The notes beneath the pieces were generated by a model. That model had not been told where the DNA came from, did no database searches, and saw nothing but the letters and a program-made list of their open reading frames with translations. Shown piece by piece: positions 14,209-21,820 of a stretch of DNA of 38,523 bases. Each line of letters begins with the position of its first letter. Within the stretch, counting starts at the first letter, position 1. This DNA is from Archangium violaceum Cb vi76 (lineage in GTDB: Bacteria > Myxococcota > Myxococcia > Myxococcales > Myxococcaceae). The DNA lies in assembly GCF_000733295.1 (NCBI RefSeq), contig NZ_JPMI01000259.1, positions 1-38,523 of the forward strand, read 5' to 3'. The position numbers were made by a program, and so were the translations under genes.

Positions 14209-14225
14209 CCGCAACCGAGTTGCAT
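14209..14225. promoter_or_regulatory. Zur-box-like palindrome 4, over the predicted COG0523 start site
   Basis: CCGCAACCGAGTTGCAT: arms GCAAC/GTTGC around CGA, plus the AT end shared with copies 1 and 2. It ends 10 bases before the preferred ATG at 14236. Confidence 0.65.
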
Positions 14226-14235
14226 GGGATGGGAC

Positions 14236-15486
14236 ATGAGAACAAGGACTCCCAAGACAGATTCCCGGCTGCCCGTCACCGTCCTCTCCGGCTTCTTGGG
14301 GGCGGGAAAGACGACCCTGCTCAACCACGTGCTCTCCAACCGGGAGGGGAGGAAGGTGGCCGTCATCGTCAATGACATGAGCGAGGTGAATATCGATGCC
14401 CGCCTGGTGAAGGGCGGAGGCGCGGCGCTCTCGCGCGTGGACGAGCGGCTGGTGGAGATGCAGAACGGGTGCATCTGCTGCACCCTGCGAGAGGATCTGC
14501 TGCTGGAGGTGGCCAGGCTCGCCCGGCAGAAACGCTTCGACTATCTGCTCATCGAGTCCACGGGCATCTCCGAGCCCATGCCCGTGGCCGAGACGTTCAC
14601 CTTCGAGGAGGAGGGGGGCAAGAGCCTGTCCCAGGTGGCGCGCCTGGACACGATGGTGACGGTGGTGGACGCCAGGAGCTTCCTGGCGGACTGGCAGAGC
14701 GAGGAGGATCTGCGGGCCCGCCAGATGGGGCTGGGCGAGGAGGACGAGCGGACGGTGGCGGACCTGCTGGTCGAGCAGGTGGAGTTCGCCAATGTGCTGG
14801 TGGTGTCGAAGACCGACCTCATCTCCGAGGCGGAGGCGGTCCGGCTGGAGGCGCTGCTGCGCCACCTCAACCCGGAGGCCCGGATCGTCCGCGCCCGGCG
14901 GGGCCAGCTGCCGCTCGAGACCATCCTCGATACGCACCTCTTCGACATGGAGAAGGCGGCGCTGGCGCCAGGGTGGCTCAAGGAGCTGAGAGGCGAGCAC
15001 GTCCCCGAGACCCAGGAGTATGGCATCAGCAGCTTCGTGTACCGCGCCCGGCGGCCCTTCCATCCGGGCCGGTTCTGGAACCTGCTCTACAAGGACGGGG
15101 CCGCCTGGGACAGCGTGCTGCGCTCCAAGGGCTTCTTCTGGCTCGCCACGCGCATGGACGACACCGGGCTGTGGTCCCACGCGGGCAGCTCGGCGAGCTG
15201 CGAGTATGCCGGCCCCTGGTACGCGGCGCTGCCCCGTGAGGACTGGGCCTCGGATCCAGACACGAAGGCGCAGGTGGAGCGCGAGTGGCAGGAGCCCTAT
15301 GGTGACCGCCGCCAGGAGCTGGTCTTCATCGGCGCCGGGCTGGACGAGAAGGCCCTGCGCGCCAGGCTGGATGCCGCGCTCCTGACGGACCAGGAGTTCG
15401 CCAGGGGCCCCAAGGCATGGAGCCGCCTGCGAGATCCCTTCCCGGCCTGGCTCGACGTGACGGCCTCGGACAGCGCCGGGAGTTGA
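14236..15486 (+). CDS. COG0523 (CobW/YciC/ZigA-like) GTPase, putative zinc metallochaperone
   Basis: A 416-residue G3E-family GTPase. The P-loop GFLGAGKTT is at residues 19-27, the metal-binding CICC at 79-82 within [13 protein letters not shown], Walker B-like ESTGISEP at 107-114, and a guanine-specificity SKTD later on. The C-terminal half is a CobW_C domain ([25 protein letters not shown]). Zur-controlled members of this family deliver zinc to client proteins under zinc limitation. It is divergent from the AAA+ gene, with two palindromes in between. The ATG at 14236 is preferred (GGGATGGG upstream); an in-frame ATG at 14224 overlaps palindrome 4. Confidence 0.9.
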   Translation: MRTRTPKTDSRLPVTVLSGFLGAGKTTLLNHVLSNREGRKVAVIVNDMSEVNIDARLVKGGGAALSRVDERLVEMQNGCICCTLREDLLLEVARLARQKRFDYLLIESTGISEPMPVAETFTFEEEGGKSLSQVARLDTMVTVVDARSFLADWQSEEDLRARQMGLGEEDERTVADLLVEQVEFANVLVVSKTDLISEAEAVRLEALLRHLNPEARIVRARRGQLPLETILDTHLFDMEKAALAPGWLKELRGEHVPETQEYGISSFVYRARRPFHPGRFWNLLYKDGAAWDSVLRSKGFFWLATRMDDTGLWSHAGSSASCEYAGPWYAALPREDWASDPDTKAQVEREWQEPYGDRRQELVFIGAGLDEKALRARLDAALLTDQEFARGPKAWSRLRDPFPAWLDVTASDSAGS

Positions 15487-15585
15487 AGGCGTACGGCCCC
15501 GGAGCGCCCGGGCGCGCCGCGCGCGGGCCTCGAGCACCGCCTCCTGACCGTGGCCGGGCTCGCGGAGGACGATGAGAAGGAGAGA

Positions 15586-16452
15586 ATGACCCTCATGACC
15601 CACGAGCAACCCGACGTTTGGGGGCGGCACGCCGCGAAGTACGCCCGGTTCGCTGCCCCGTTCACTGGATACATCGCGCAGTCGCTGTTCCTCTCGGTCG
15701 CGGGGCGGCTGCCGCGCGAAGCGCGCATCCTGGAGATCGCATGTGGGACGGGCGAGCTCGCGCGCGCCGCGCTCCTGCACTGTCTCGAGGAGCGGCGCAC
15801 GACGGGCAGGTGTGGCGGCGTCGTGGCCACTGACTTCTCGCCTGGGATGGTGGCGCTCGCGAAGAAGACCCTCGATGCCCTGGACGCCCCCGACATCGCT
15901 CGAGCCGAGGTCCAGGACGGGCAGGCGCTCGGGTTCGATTCGGCGAGTTTCGACGCCGTATTCTCGGCGTTCGGCATCTTCCTCTTCCCGGATCGACACG
16001 CGGGCTGGCGCGAAGCGGCGCGCGTGCTGCGTCCGGGTGGGCTGTTGGCGACGGCGGTGTGGCGAGGACCGGAAGATAACGCCCTGGCGCGCCTCCAGAT
16101 GGCGCCGGTGATGTCGGCCTTGCCGGAGCGGGTGCGCTCCGCTCTTCCGCGCCCGGGCTGGCTCGACATTGCCTCGGCGGAGGGGCTCGAGAAGGAGGTC
16201 CGCGCCGCGGGGTTCGTGGCCCCGGAGGTCTCGGTGTTCAACGCGGTCCTGACGGCACCAACGCCCCACGCCATGTGGGGCATGATGCGTGAAAACCCCG
16301 TCTCGAACTCGCTGTTGGCGGCGTGCTCCGACGAGGAGATTGCCGTCATCGAGCGGTCGGTGCTGTCGGCCTTCGAGGAACTCGCGGGAGGGACAGACCG
16401 GCCGGTGCGATTCGATGCCTCGTGTCACTTCCTCATCGCGCGCCGCGCGTGA
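15586..16452 (+). CDS. Class I SAM-dependent methyltransferase
   Basis: A 288-residue Rossmann-fold methyltransferase of the Methyltransf_11/25 type. Motif I is ILEIACGTGE (residues 48-57). The acidic end of strand 2 is VVATDFSPGMV (79-89), and the post-motif region reads SFDAVFSAFGIFLFPD and VLRPGGLLATAVW. The C-terminal part (about 190-288) is helical and may form a substrate lid. The substrate cannot be told from sequence; relatives act on small molecules. Start 15586 is chosen because AAGGAG lies just upstream; an in-frame ATG 9 bases later and a GTG at 15550 are alternatives. Codon use is like the neighbours. Confidence 0.8.
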   Translation: MTLMTHEQPDVWGRHAAKYARFAAPFTGYIAQSLFLSVAGRLPREARILEIACGTGELARAALLHCLEERRTTGRCGGVVATDFSPGMVALAKKTLDALDAPDIARAEVQDGQALGFDSASFDAVFSAFGIFLFPDRHAGWREAARVLRPGGLLATAVWRGPEDNALARLQMAPVMSALPERVRSALPRPGWLDIASAEGLEKEVRAAGFVAPEVSVFNAVLTAPTPHAMWGMMRENPVSNSLLAACSDEEIAVIERSVLSAFEELAGGTDRPVRFDASCHFLIARRA

Positions 16453-16571
16453 GCCTGGGGTCGAGGCGGTCCCAGGAAGCGCTGCTCGCGTTCCTCCAGA
16501 CGCGCTGGAAGGACGCCAGGGCCCGTGCGGCCCGCGGTGACGGCCCCGTAGTCCTGGAGACCGGGGCAGGC

Positions 16572-16622
16572 TCAGTGGTCGCGGGAGACCTCTTCGAGCA
16601 GGAGGCTCATGGGCGAGGGCAT
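16572..16622 (-). pseudogene. Stub of a second SUKH-type immunity gene
   Basis: An ATG at 16622, 4 bases after the stop of the immunity gene, opens a 16-codon frame (MPSPMSLLLEEVSRDH, stop TGA) that clearly copies the first residues of that gene (MATPLSSLLEDISRAHFP), also at DNA level: CTCGAAGA and TCTCCCG are shared, as is the GACGATG start context. The copy ends at a stop where the intact gene continues with Phe17. Downstream DNA (16453-16571) shows no recognisable continuation. It is best read as a tandem immunity paralogue lost by deletion. Confidence 0.6.
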
Positions 16623-16626
16623 CGTC

Positions 16627-17103
16627 TCATTCGTTCAGCCAGTAGGCCTGGCCATCACGCAGGGCCCGTTCCAAGAAATCCGAGAAGGAGGTGGCGATCT
16701 GGTCACAATACTTCGGGTCCGGCCACGCCTCGTGCCAGCCGTCGATGACGGGATAGCGGCCATTCTCCTGCCGGGCCACATCCACCAACAGGTAGTTGCC
16801 ATCCTGCACGTCGCAGATGGCCCACATCGAAGCAGGGCCGTGAGCGTCGTCATCGTTCTTCTTCCCGAAGATGGCGACCCGCGCCCGGACGATCTTCGAC
16901 AGGGGGAGGATGCGGTAGGGGGCATCCGGCAGCCGCTTGAACAACTCCGCCCCGTTGCAGTGCAGGTAGAAGGCCCGGAGGTCAGGGTCCAGCCGCCAGC
17001 CCATCCGCTGCTCGAACTCTTCGATCTCCTCGGGTGTGGCGGGGGGATGGGGGAAGTGCGCACGGGAGATATCTTCGAGCAAGCTGCTCAGGGGCGTTGC
17101 CAT
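16627..17103 (-). CDS. SMI1/KNR4 (SUKH) family immunity protein
   Basis: A 158-residue protein of the SUKH superfamily. It starts MATPLSSLLEDISRA, followed by the typical TPEEIEEFEQRMGWRLDPDLRAFYLHCNG (residues 23-51) and a later ASMWAICDVQDGNYLLVD core. Such proteins are cytoplasmic antidotes that bind and block nuclease toxins. The ATG lies 2 bases after the stop of the toxin gene, so the pair is one operon with coupled translation. The start is set by this coupling and by homology; an upstream in-frame start would lie inside the toxin gene. Confidence 0.85.
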   Translation of the reverse strand: MATPLSSLLEDISRAHFPHPPATPEEIEEFEQRMGWRLDPDLRAFYLHCNGAELFKRLPDAPYRILPLSKIVRARVAIFGKKNDDDAHGPASMWAICDVQDGNYLLVDVARQENGRYPVIDGWHEAWPDPKYCDQIATSFSDFLERALRDGQAYWLNE

Positions 17104-17105
17104 CG

Positions 17106-17774
17106 TCAGTTGTCCGTGTAGGGCAGGTCGGGGCCCACTGTATTCCAGGGGGATTTTCCGTCGTAGCAAGCGGGGTATTGCTCGTTGAATACCTCGTGAA
17201 CATCAGGCTCGGCGGGGATGACGTTGTTGGGGTCAACCGGATCCCCCCCGTGCTTGAGATCCCGGACGTGGTGCCCTGGCCAGGACACGTCACCTTTCTC
17301 CGGCCACGTTCCGAACTTCTCGCTCCAACCCCGCCGGAAGGACTCCCTCTTCCCCTCCCACTTCTTGCGAGCGGCGCGTGTGTCCTCCTTCGACAGTTCG
17401 GTGTAGTTGCAGCAGCAGTGGTAGATGCCGTAGCGGCTCCCGGCCTTGACGGGAACGGGGAGGATGACGAGGCTTCCCTCCCAATCGAACTTGAAGTCGG
17501 CCAGCCACATGCAGCCCTTGAGCTTGTAGCCCGAGCCGCACTCCGTCTGGCACTGGTTCATGAACTCCCGGCGGCACTGCCAGGGGCCATAGAAGAGGGT
17601 CGTCTTCATCCGTCCGCCCAGCACGTTCAACCAGGGCAGTTCCTTCTTCACGGCGGGCTTGGCCCCCGGTGAGGGTGAAGGACCAGAGCCTCCCGTTCCG
17701 GGGCCGTCCGTTCTCTGGGTTGTCGCGCATCCGGTGAGGAACACCAACAGCACCACTGCTCCGGCCAGCTTCAT
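17106..17774 (-). CDS. Lipoprotein toxin with GHH/HNH-like nuclease end (SitA-like)
   Basis: A 222-residue protein. Residues 1-16 are a lipoprotein signal ending in the lipobox LTGC. A Gly/Pro/Ser linker (22-40) and a domain with seven cysteines (67-122, including CCC at 120-122) follow. The end (about 145-222) reads WPGHHVRDLKHGG (166-178), then N184, H193 and PWNTVGPDLPYTD, the spacing of GHH/HNH-type polymorphic-toxin nucleases. In Myxococcus xanthus, SitA lipoproteins with nuclease ends pass between kin cells by outer-membrane exchange and kill recipients lacking the SitI antidote; the lipobox, size and downstream SUKH gene fit this plan. No sitB-like gene is seen. GGGGA precedes the ATG. 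Without structure data the nuclease call is moderate. Confidence 0.75.
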   Translation of the reverse strand: MKLAGAVVLLVFLTGCATTQRTDGPGTGGSGPSPSPGAKPAVKKELPWLNVLGGRMKTTLFYGPWQCRREFMNQCQTECGSGYKLKGCMWLADFKFDWEGSLVILPVPVKAGSRYGIYHCCCNYTELSKEDTRAARKKWEGKRESFRRGWSEKFGTWPEKGDVSWPGHHVRDLKHGGDPVDPNNVIPAEPDVHEVFNEQYPACYDGKSPWNTVGPDLPYTDN

Positions 17775-17828
17775 GGGAATCCCCGTGGTGATGGCCCCCG
17801 ATGGGTAGCCAATCCAAGGGGATACCCA

Positions 17829-18524
<696 letters not shown>

Positions 18525-18535
18525 GCCTCGGAAGT

Positions 18536-18583
18536 CGCCTTCGCCCGCCCTCGCTTGAGAAGCAGCGAGGGCAGGCGAAGGCG
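18536..18583. repeat. Long hairpin behind the istB relic
   Basis: 20-bp arms (18536-18555 and 18564-18583) with one mismatch and an 8-base TGAGAAGC loop. It follows the relic stop by 11 bases and may be an IS-borne terminator or part of the IS end. Confidence 0.55.
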
Positions 18584-18637
18584 GACGCAGGGCGCAGAAC
18601 GACGTAGCATTTCGACGTAGGAAAACGGGCCCGGGGA

Positions 18638-18688
18638 GGGGGTCGGTTTTAGTGACGTAAGGGGGTCAAAAATTCCTGTCGCCTGACA
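18638..18688. mobile_element. Probable right end of the IS21-family relic
   Basis: Two GGGGGTC repeats (18638-18644 and 18661-18667) are followed by AATTCCTGTCGCCTGACA, ending in CA at 18688. IS21 elements have TG...CA termini with several short internal terminal repeats, so this fits a right end. It stops 4 bases before the stop codon of the next gene. No matching left end was found upstream of 17829, consistent with a deletion that removed istA. Confidence 0.5.
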
Positions 18689-18692
18689 CCCC

Positions 18693-20009
18693 CTACCGCG
18701 CCTCACTCAGCCCGGAGGGGCAAGCGGGCTGCCCTCCACTGGAGAAATAGGCATTCGAGCGCCGCACGAAGTGGCCGCCATCGGTGGAGGTATTGGTCTG
18801 TCCCTCCACTCCGGCGCCGAAGACCATGCCGAACCCATGCGCGGCGGCGACCTGGTCCGGGTGGTCGAAGAAGTAATCCAGCCGGTTGTCGCGCCACCGC
18901 TCCCAGGTTCCGGGCAGGGACATGTTGCCCACGGGGAGCTGCCACCACAGGTGGGGCTTTCCGAGCCGCTCGGAGAGGGCCTTGGACCACGTGAAGGCCT
19001 GGCGGAAGCTGGGGTAGTTGAAGTTGCTCGGGTCCCACCAGCGGAGGGTGCCGGTGGTCACCTCGTACCACTGGGCATCGCGGTCGCTGGCCTCCACGGC
19101 GATGAAGTCCCCCTCGGCGGCGCCGCACAGGCTCAGGAAGTCGGCCACCTTCCGGGCCTCCACTGTCACATCGAGCAGCGGATTGGTGTTGAGGTGGGCA
19201 TCGAGCTTCGTGGCCCACGCCGAGGCATGCAGGCCCACCTTGGCGTTGGGCGCGTACTTGCGAGCCATGGAGATGAGGCAGCGCCCCATGCCGGCCACCG
19301 AGTTCGGCAGATGTCCGCAGTCGGTGGGATTGGCCGAGGCGACGGCCGCGGGCAGCAGGCGGGGATCCAGGGCGAGGAACTGCGCATAGGCCCAGAAATC
19401 CGGCTCGAGGTGGAGCAGGGCGGTGGAGCTTCCAATCTGTTGCAGCACGAAACGCCAGTCATTGAAGTAGCGCCGCATGAGGGAGACATCCACCACCCGC
19501 AGCACCTCGGCGGTTCCATCCACGACACCGCTGGTGTGGAGGAGCTCGTAATAGGTGATCATCGGAATCTGCCTGCGGACGGCGGCGGCCTGGAGGAAGT
19601 CACGCAGGTACTGTCCCGGGGCCTGCTGATCCCACTGCCAGCAGCCCCACCAGGCGCAACCGCCGCTCGCGTTGGAGCAGGAGCGTGCCTGGGCGCTGCA
19701 ACTCAGACACGAGCCGCAGGGCTCCGCCGAGTCGAACAGCCCTCCGGCGAGGTAGATGTAGCGGACGTCGAACGGCGCCTGCGCGGCGATGTCATCGCTC
19801 ATCTTCCCCCCGACGAGCACGCGGCTCTTGCCAAGGGCGGTGAGCAGGGGCCTGGCGAGGCAGCTCGTGGCCTGGGCCGCATGCAGCGGCTCGGGAGCGG
19901 GCGCCTCGAGGGTGGCTTCTCCGTCCTGCTCGGGAGGCAGCGCGAGGCAGGCGGGCAGGGTCCACAGGCCGAGCAGTGACAGGATGAGCCAGCGAGAGCG
20001 GGACGGCAT
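18693..20009 (-). CDS. Uncharacterised Cys-rich secreted lipoprotein, possible TIM-barrel fold
   Basis: A 438-residue protein with signal peptide and lipobox LPAC (Cys21). After a linker it reads PFDVRYIYLAGGLFD, a Cys-rich loop (PCGSCLSCSAQARSCSN, then GCAWWGCWQWD, about 100-130), and alternating strand/helix segments such as QIPMITYYELLHTSG, STALLHLEPDFW, KVGLHASAW, DFIAVEASDRDAQWYE and PHLWWQLPVGN. This pattern, with Glu or Asp at strand ends and many Trp, suggests a glycoside-hydrolase-like barrel, but I recognise no family. GGAGG lies 7 bases before the ATG at 20009. The gene's stop lies 4 bases past the IS21 relic end, so the IS inserted at its 3' end or trimmed it. The C-terminus (QPACPSGLSEAR) looks natural. 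Confidence 0.7.
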   Translation of the reverse strand: MPSRSRWLILSLLGLWTLPACLALPPEQDGEATLEAPAPEPLHAAQATSCLARPLLTALGKSRVLVGGKMSDDIAAQAPFDVRYIYLAGGLFDSAEPCGSCLSCSAQARSCSNASGGCAWWGCWQWDQQAPGQYLRDFLQAAAVRRQIPMITYYELLHTSGVVDGTAEVLRVVDVSLMRRYFNDWRFVLQQIGSSTALLHLEPDFWAYAQFLALDPRLLPAAVASANPTDCGHLPNSVAGMGRCLISMARKYAPNAKVGLHASAWATKLDAHLNTNPLLDVTVEARKVADFLSLCGAAEGDFIAVEASDRDAQWYEVTTGTLRWWDPSNFNYPSFRQAFTWSKALSERLGKPHLWWQLPVGNMSLPGTWERWRDNRLDYFFDHPDQVAAAHGFGMVFGAGVEGQTNTSTDGGHFVRRSNAYFSSGGQPACPSGLSEAR

Positions 20010-20213
20010 GGCGACCTCCGGTAAGGGGTGCCCACCACGCACTCCGGTGCGGCCCGAGTGTCGAACGGGATGCACGGGAGGGAGCCAATGCGAGTGAAGA
20101 AGTACGGCGGTTGAAGAAGGGCTCGGCGAGGGGGGCGCCTCGGGGTTGGGCAGTGAAGCTTCGTCCCCCAACGTGTTCGGGGAACCCACCCTCCAGGCCA
20201 GATGCCGCTTCGA

Positions 20214-21152
20214 CTACTCCACGTCTCCGGACACGGGAGTGTCCACCCCATCCACAGTCGAGCCCGTCTCTCCGGGCAGTTCCGGCAGGGGCAAAACCTT
20301 CCACAAGTGTGGCTTGTCGTGCTGGGGCGGAATCATTCCGAGAGGCCATCCCTCGGTGGTGAGCTCCGCGTAGCGGTACACCCGGTCGCCGAGGCGGATG
20401 GGAGGGCCGCGCACGGGCAGGGCCACGCCCACGGCGGCGTGGGCGAGCGGGTCCGAGTAGAGGATGGCCGCGTCGATGCCCGCTTGCCTCAACAGCATCA
20501 CCGCGAGCACGGCCTTGGAGTCACAGTCGCCCTCGTCCCGCGCGGCGACGAGCGCGGGTGGCAGGATGCCGAAGGGCTCGCCCTGGGGCTCCGTGTAGTG
20601 GATGCGCTGGACGAAGCTGATGATGAGCTCGGCGGCCTCCAGCGCATTCAACCGCCGCGCGCGGATGTGCTCGACGAAGCGGGTGCCCAGCGCGTGCACG
20701 GGCTCGGCGTTGCTGCGCATGAGCTCGGCGTAGATGCAGCGCATGTCCTGGTGGCACCCGGGCGGGGCCTGGTAGGTGAAGCGGGCGCGGCTCAGCGGGC
20801 GGAAGCGCAGCTTGCGTCCGTAGGCCCGGTGTTGATTCTCCAGCGAGCTCGCGAGCGACTCCCCGAGGCCGTAGCCCAACCGGTACTCAGGCGGGAGGAG
20901 CGATTCGGCGCGCCACTCATAGGTGCGGGCCTGGCTCAGCGGGGTGGAGTCGGGCACGAGCGCCATGCCGAGGTGGGTGCCCCGGGTACCGGGAAGCTCG
21001 GGAGGCTCGGCCGTGCCCGGGGCGGGGGAGTGGGAGCCGACTCCGCGCATGAAGAACCAGCGCAGCCCGAGGAAGCTGCAGCTCGAGGTGAGCAGGAGGA
21101 GGAGGAAGAGCTGGAGGAGCGTCTTCCACGGGCTGGACGGCGGGTCGGCCAC
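20214..21152 (-). CDS. Membrane-anchored transglutaminase-like (papain-fold) protein
   Basis: A 312-residue protein with one N-terminal membrane segment (about residues 11-31; a Cys at 25 gives only a poor lipobox). The core holds a transglutaminase-like site: EGDCDSKAVLAVMLLRQAGI with nucleophile Cys210, then PLAHAAVGVAL with His238, and AELTTEG downstream in place of the usual Asp motif. Such proteins act as transglutaminases or cysteine peptidases outside the cytoplasmic membrane. It begins 6 bases after the stop of a DUF350 membrane protein gene, so the two form an operon. The substrate is unknown. Confidence 0.75.
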   Translation of the reverse strand: MADPPSSPWKTLLQLFLLLLLTSSCSFLGLRWFFMRGVGSHSPAPGTAEPPELPGTRGTHLGMALVPDSTPLSQARTYEWRAESLLPPEYRLGYGLGESLASSLENQHRAYGRKLRFRPLSRARFTYQAPPGCHQDMRCIYAELMRSNAEPVHALGTRFVEHIRARRLNALEAAELIISFVQRIHYTEPQGEPFGILPPALVAARDEGDCDSKAVLAVMLLRQAGIDAAILYSDPLAHAAVGVALPVRGPPIRLGDRVYRYAELTTEGWPLGMIPPQHDKPHLWKVLPLPELPGETGSTVDGVDTPVSGDVE

Positions 21153-21158
21153 GGAGGG

Positions 21159-21701
21159 TCAGGAGGGAGACTGGAAGGTGGAGGGGGGAAGGTCGGGGAA
21201 GGGGATGAGGCCGTTGAGGGTGGCCTGGAGGCCCGGCGCGGTGAGCCAGGCGAGCACGAGGAGGATGGCGGCCAGGACGAGCGCGAGCGCCACGTTGCCG
21301 CGGCGCACCTCGGCGAGCTCGTCGACGCCGGGGGTGATTCTGTCGAAGAGGAGCACGCCGAGGGCGAGCACGCCGGTGCCCACCAGGAGGGCGACGCCCA
21401 CGTGCGTGAGGGCGAAGAAGAGGAGCCGTCCCAGGGCCGAGGGCTCGACGGAGGAGCCGCGGAAGGTGAGGTCCACGGCGTCGAAGGTGGCGCTGACGGC
21501 GTTGTGCACCAACACCCCGAGGGCGAGCAGGCTGGCGGCGTGGACGATTCCGGCGGCGGCATTGCCCTGGCTCAGGTCCACGGTGGGATCCGTGCCGAGC
21601 AGCCGGTTGAGGCCGCGGAAGGCGAGCCAGATGCCGAGCGCGGCGACCAGCCCACCGAAGACCACCTTGGACAATCCGACGGCGACGAGGAGCAGGTTCA
21701 T
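21159..21701 (-). CDS. DUF350-domain membrane protein
   Basis: A 180-residue, very hydrophobic protein with about five membrane segments. It holds two DUF350-like repeats, each with the GNxAxA signature on a helix: QGNAAAGIVHAASLLALGVL (about 45-64) and RRGNVALALVLAAILLVLAW (about 133-152). The function of the family is unknown. It is the first gene of the pair with the transglutaminase-like protein. No clear ribosome-binding site precedes the ATG at 21701, so the start is uncertain by a few codons. Confidence 0.75.
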   Translation of the reverse strand: MNLLLVAVGLSKVVFGGLVAALGIWLAFRGLNRLLGTDPTVDLSQGNAAAGIVHAASLLALGVLVHNAVSATFDAVDLTFRGSSVEPSALGRLLFFALTHVGVALLVGTGVLALGVLLFDRITPGVDELAEVRRGNVALALVLAAILLVLAWLTAPGLQATLNGLIPFPDLPPSTFQSPS

Positions 21702-21751
21702 GGGAGCGGATTCACTCTAGGAGGAAGCCCGCGGGGACGGAACCCTTCAAC

Positions 21752-21790
21752 GCTCCCTCTCCCTCTGGGAGAGGACCGGGGTGAGGGTCT
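21752..21790. repeat. Intergenic GGGAGAGG-type palindromic repeat, copy 2
   Basis: CTCCCTCTCCCTCTGGGAGA followed by GGACCGGGGTGAGGGT. It lies between the LVIVD lipoprotein (ends 21821) and DUF350 (starts 21701). Nearly the same sequence recurs at 38439. Confidence 0.65.
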
Positions 21791-21820
21791 GTTCGGCCGC
21801 CCACCCCGGTCCCCGGTGCC

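Noticed and set aside
14200-16428. A 742-codon minus-strand frame across the COG0523 and methyltransferase genes
   Set aside because: Spans two real plus-strand genes and the operator region; Arg/Leu/His-rich with no motif.
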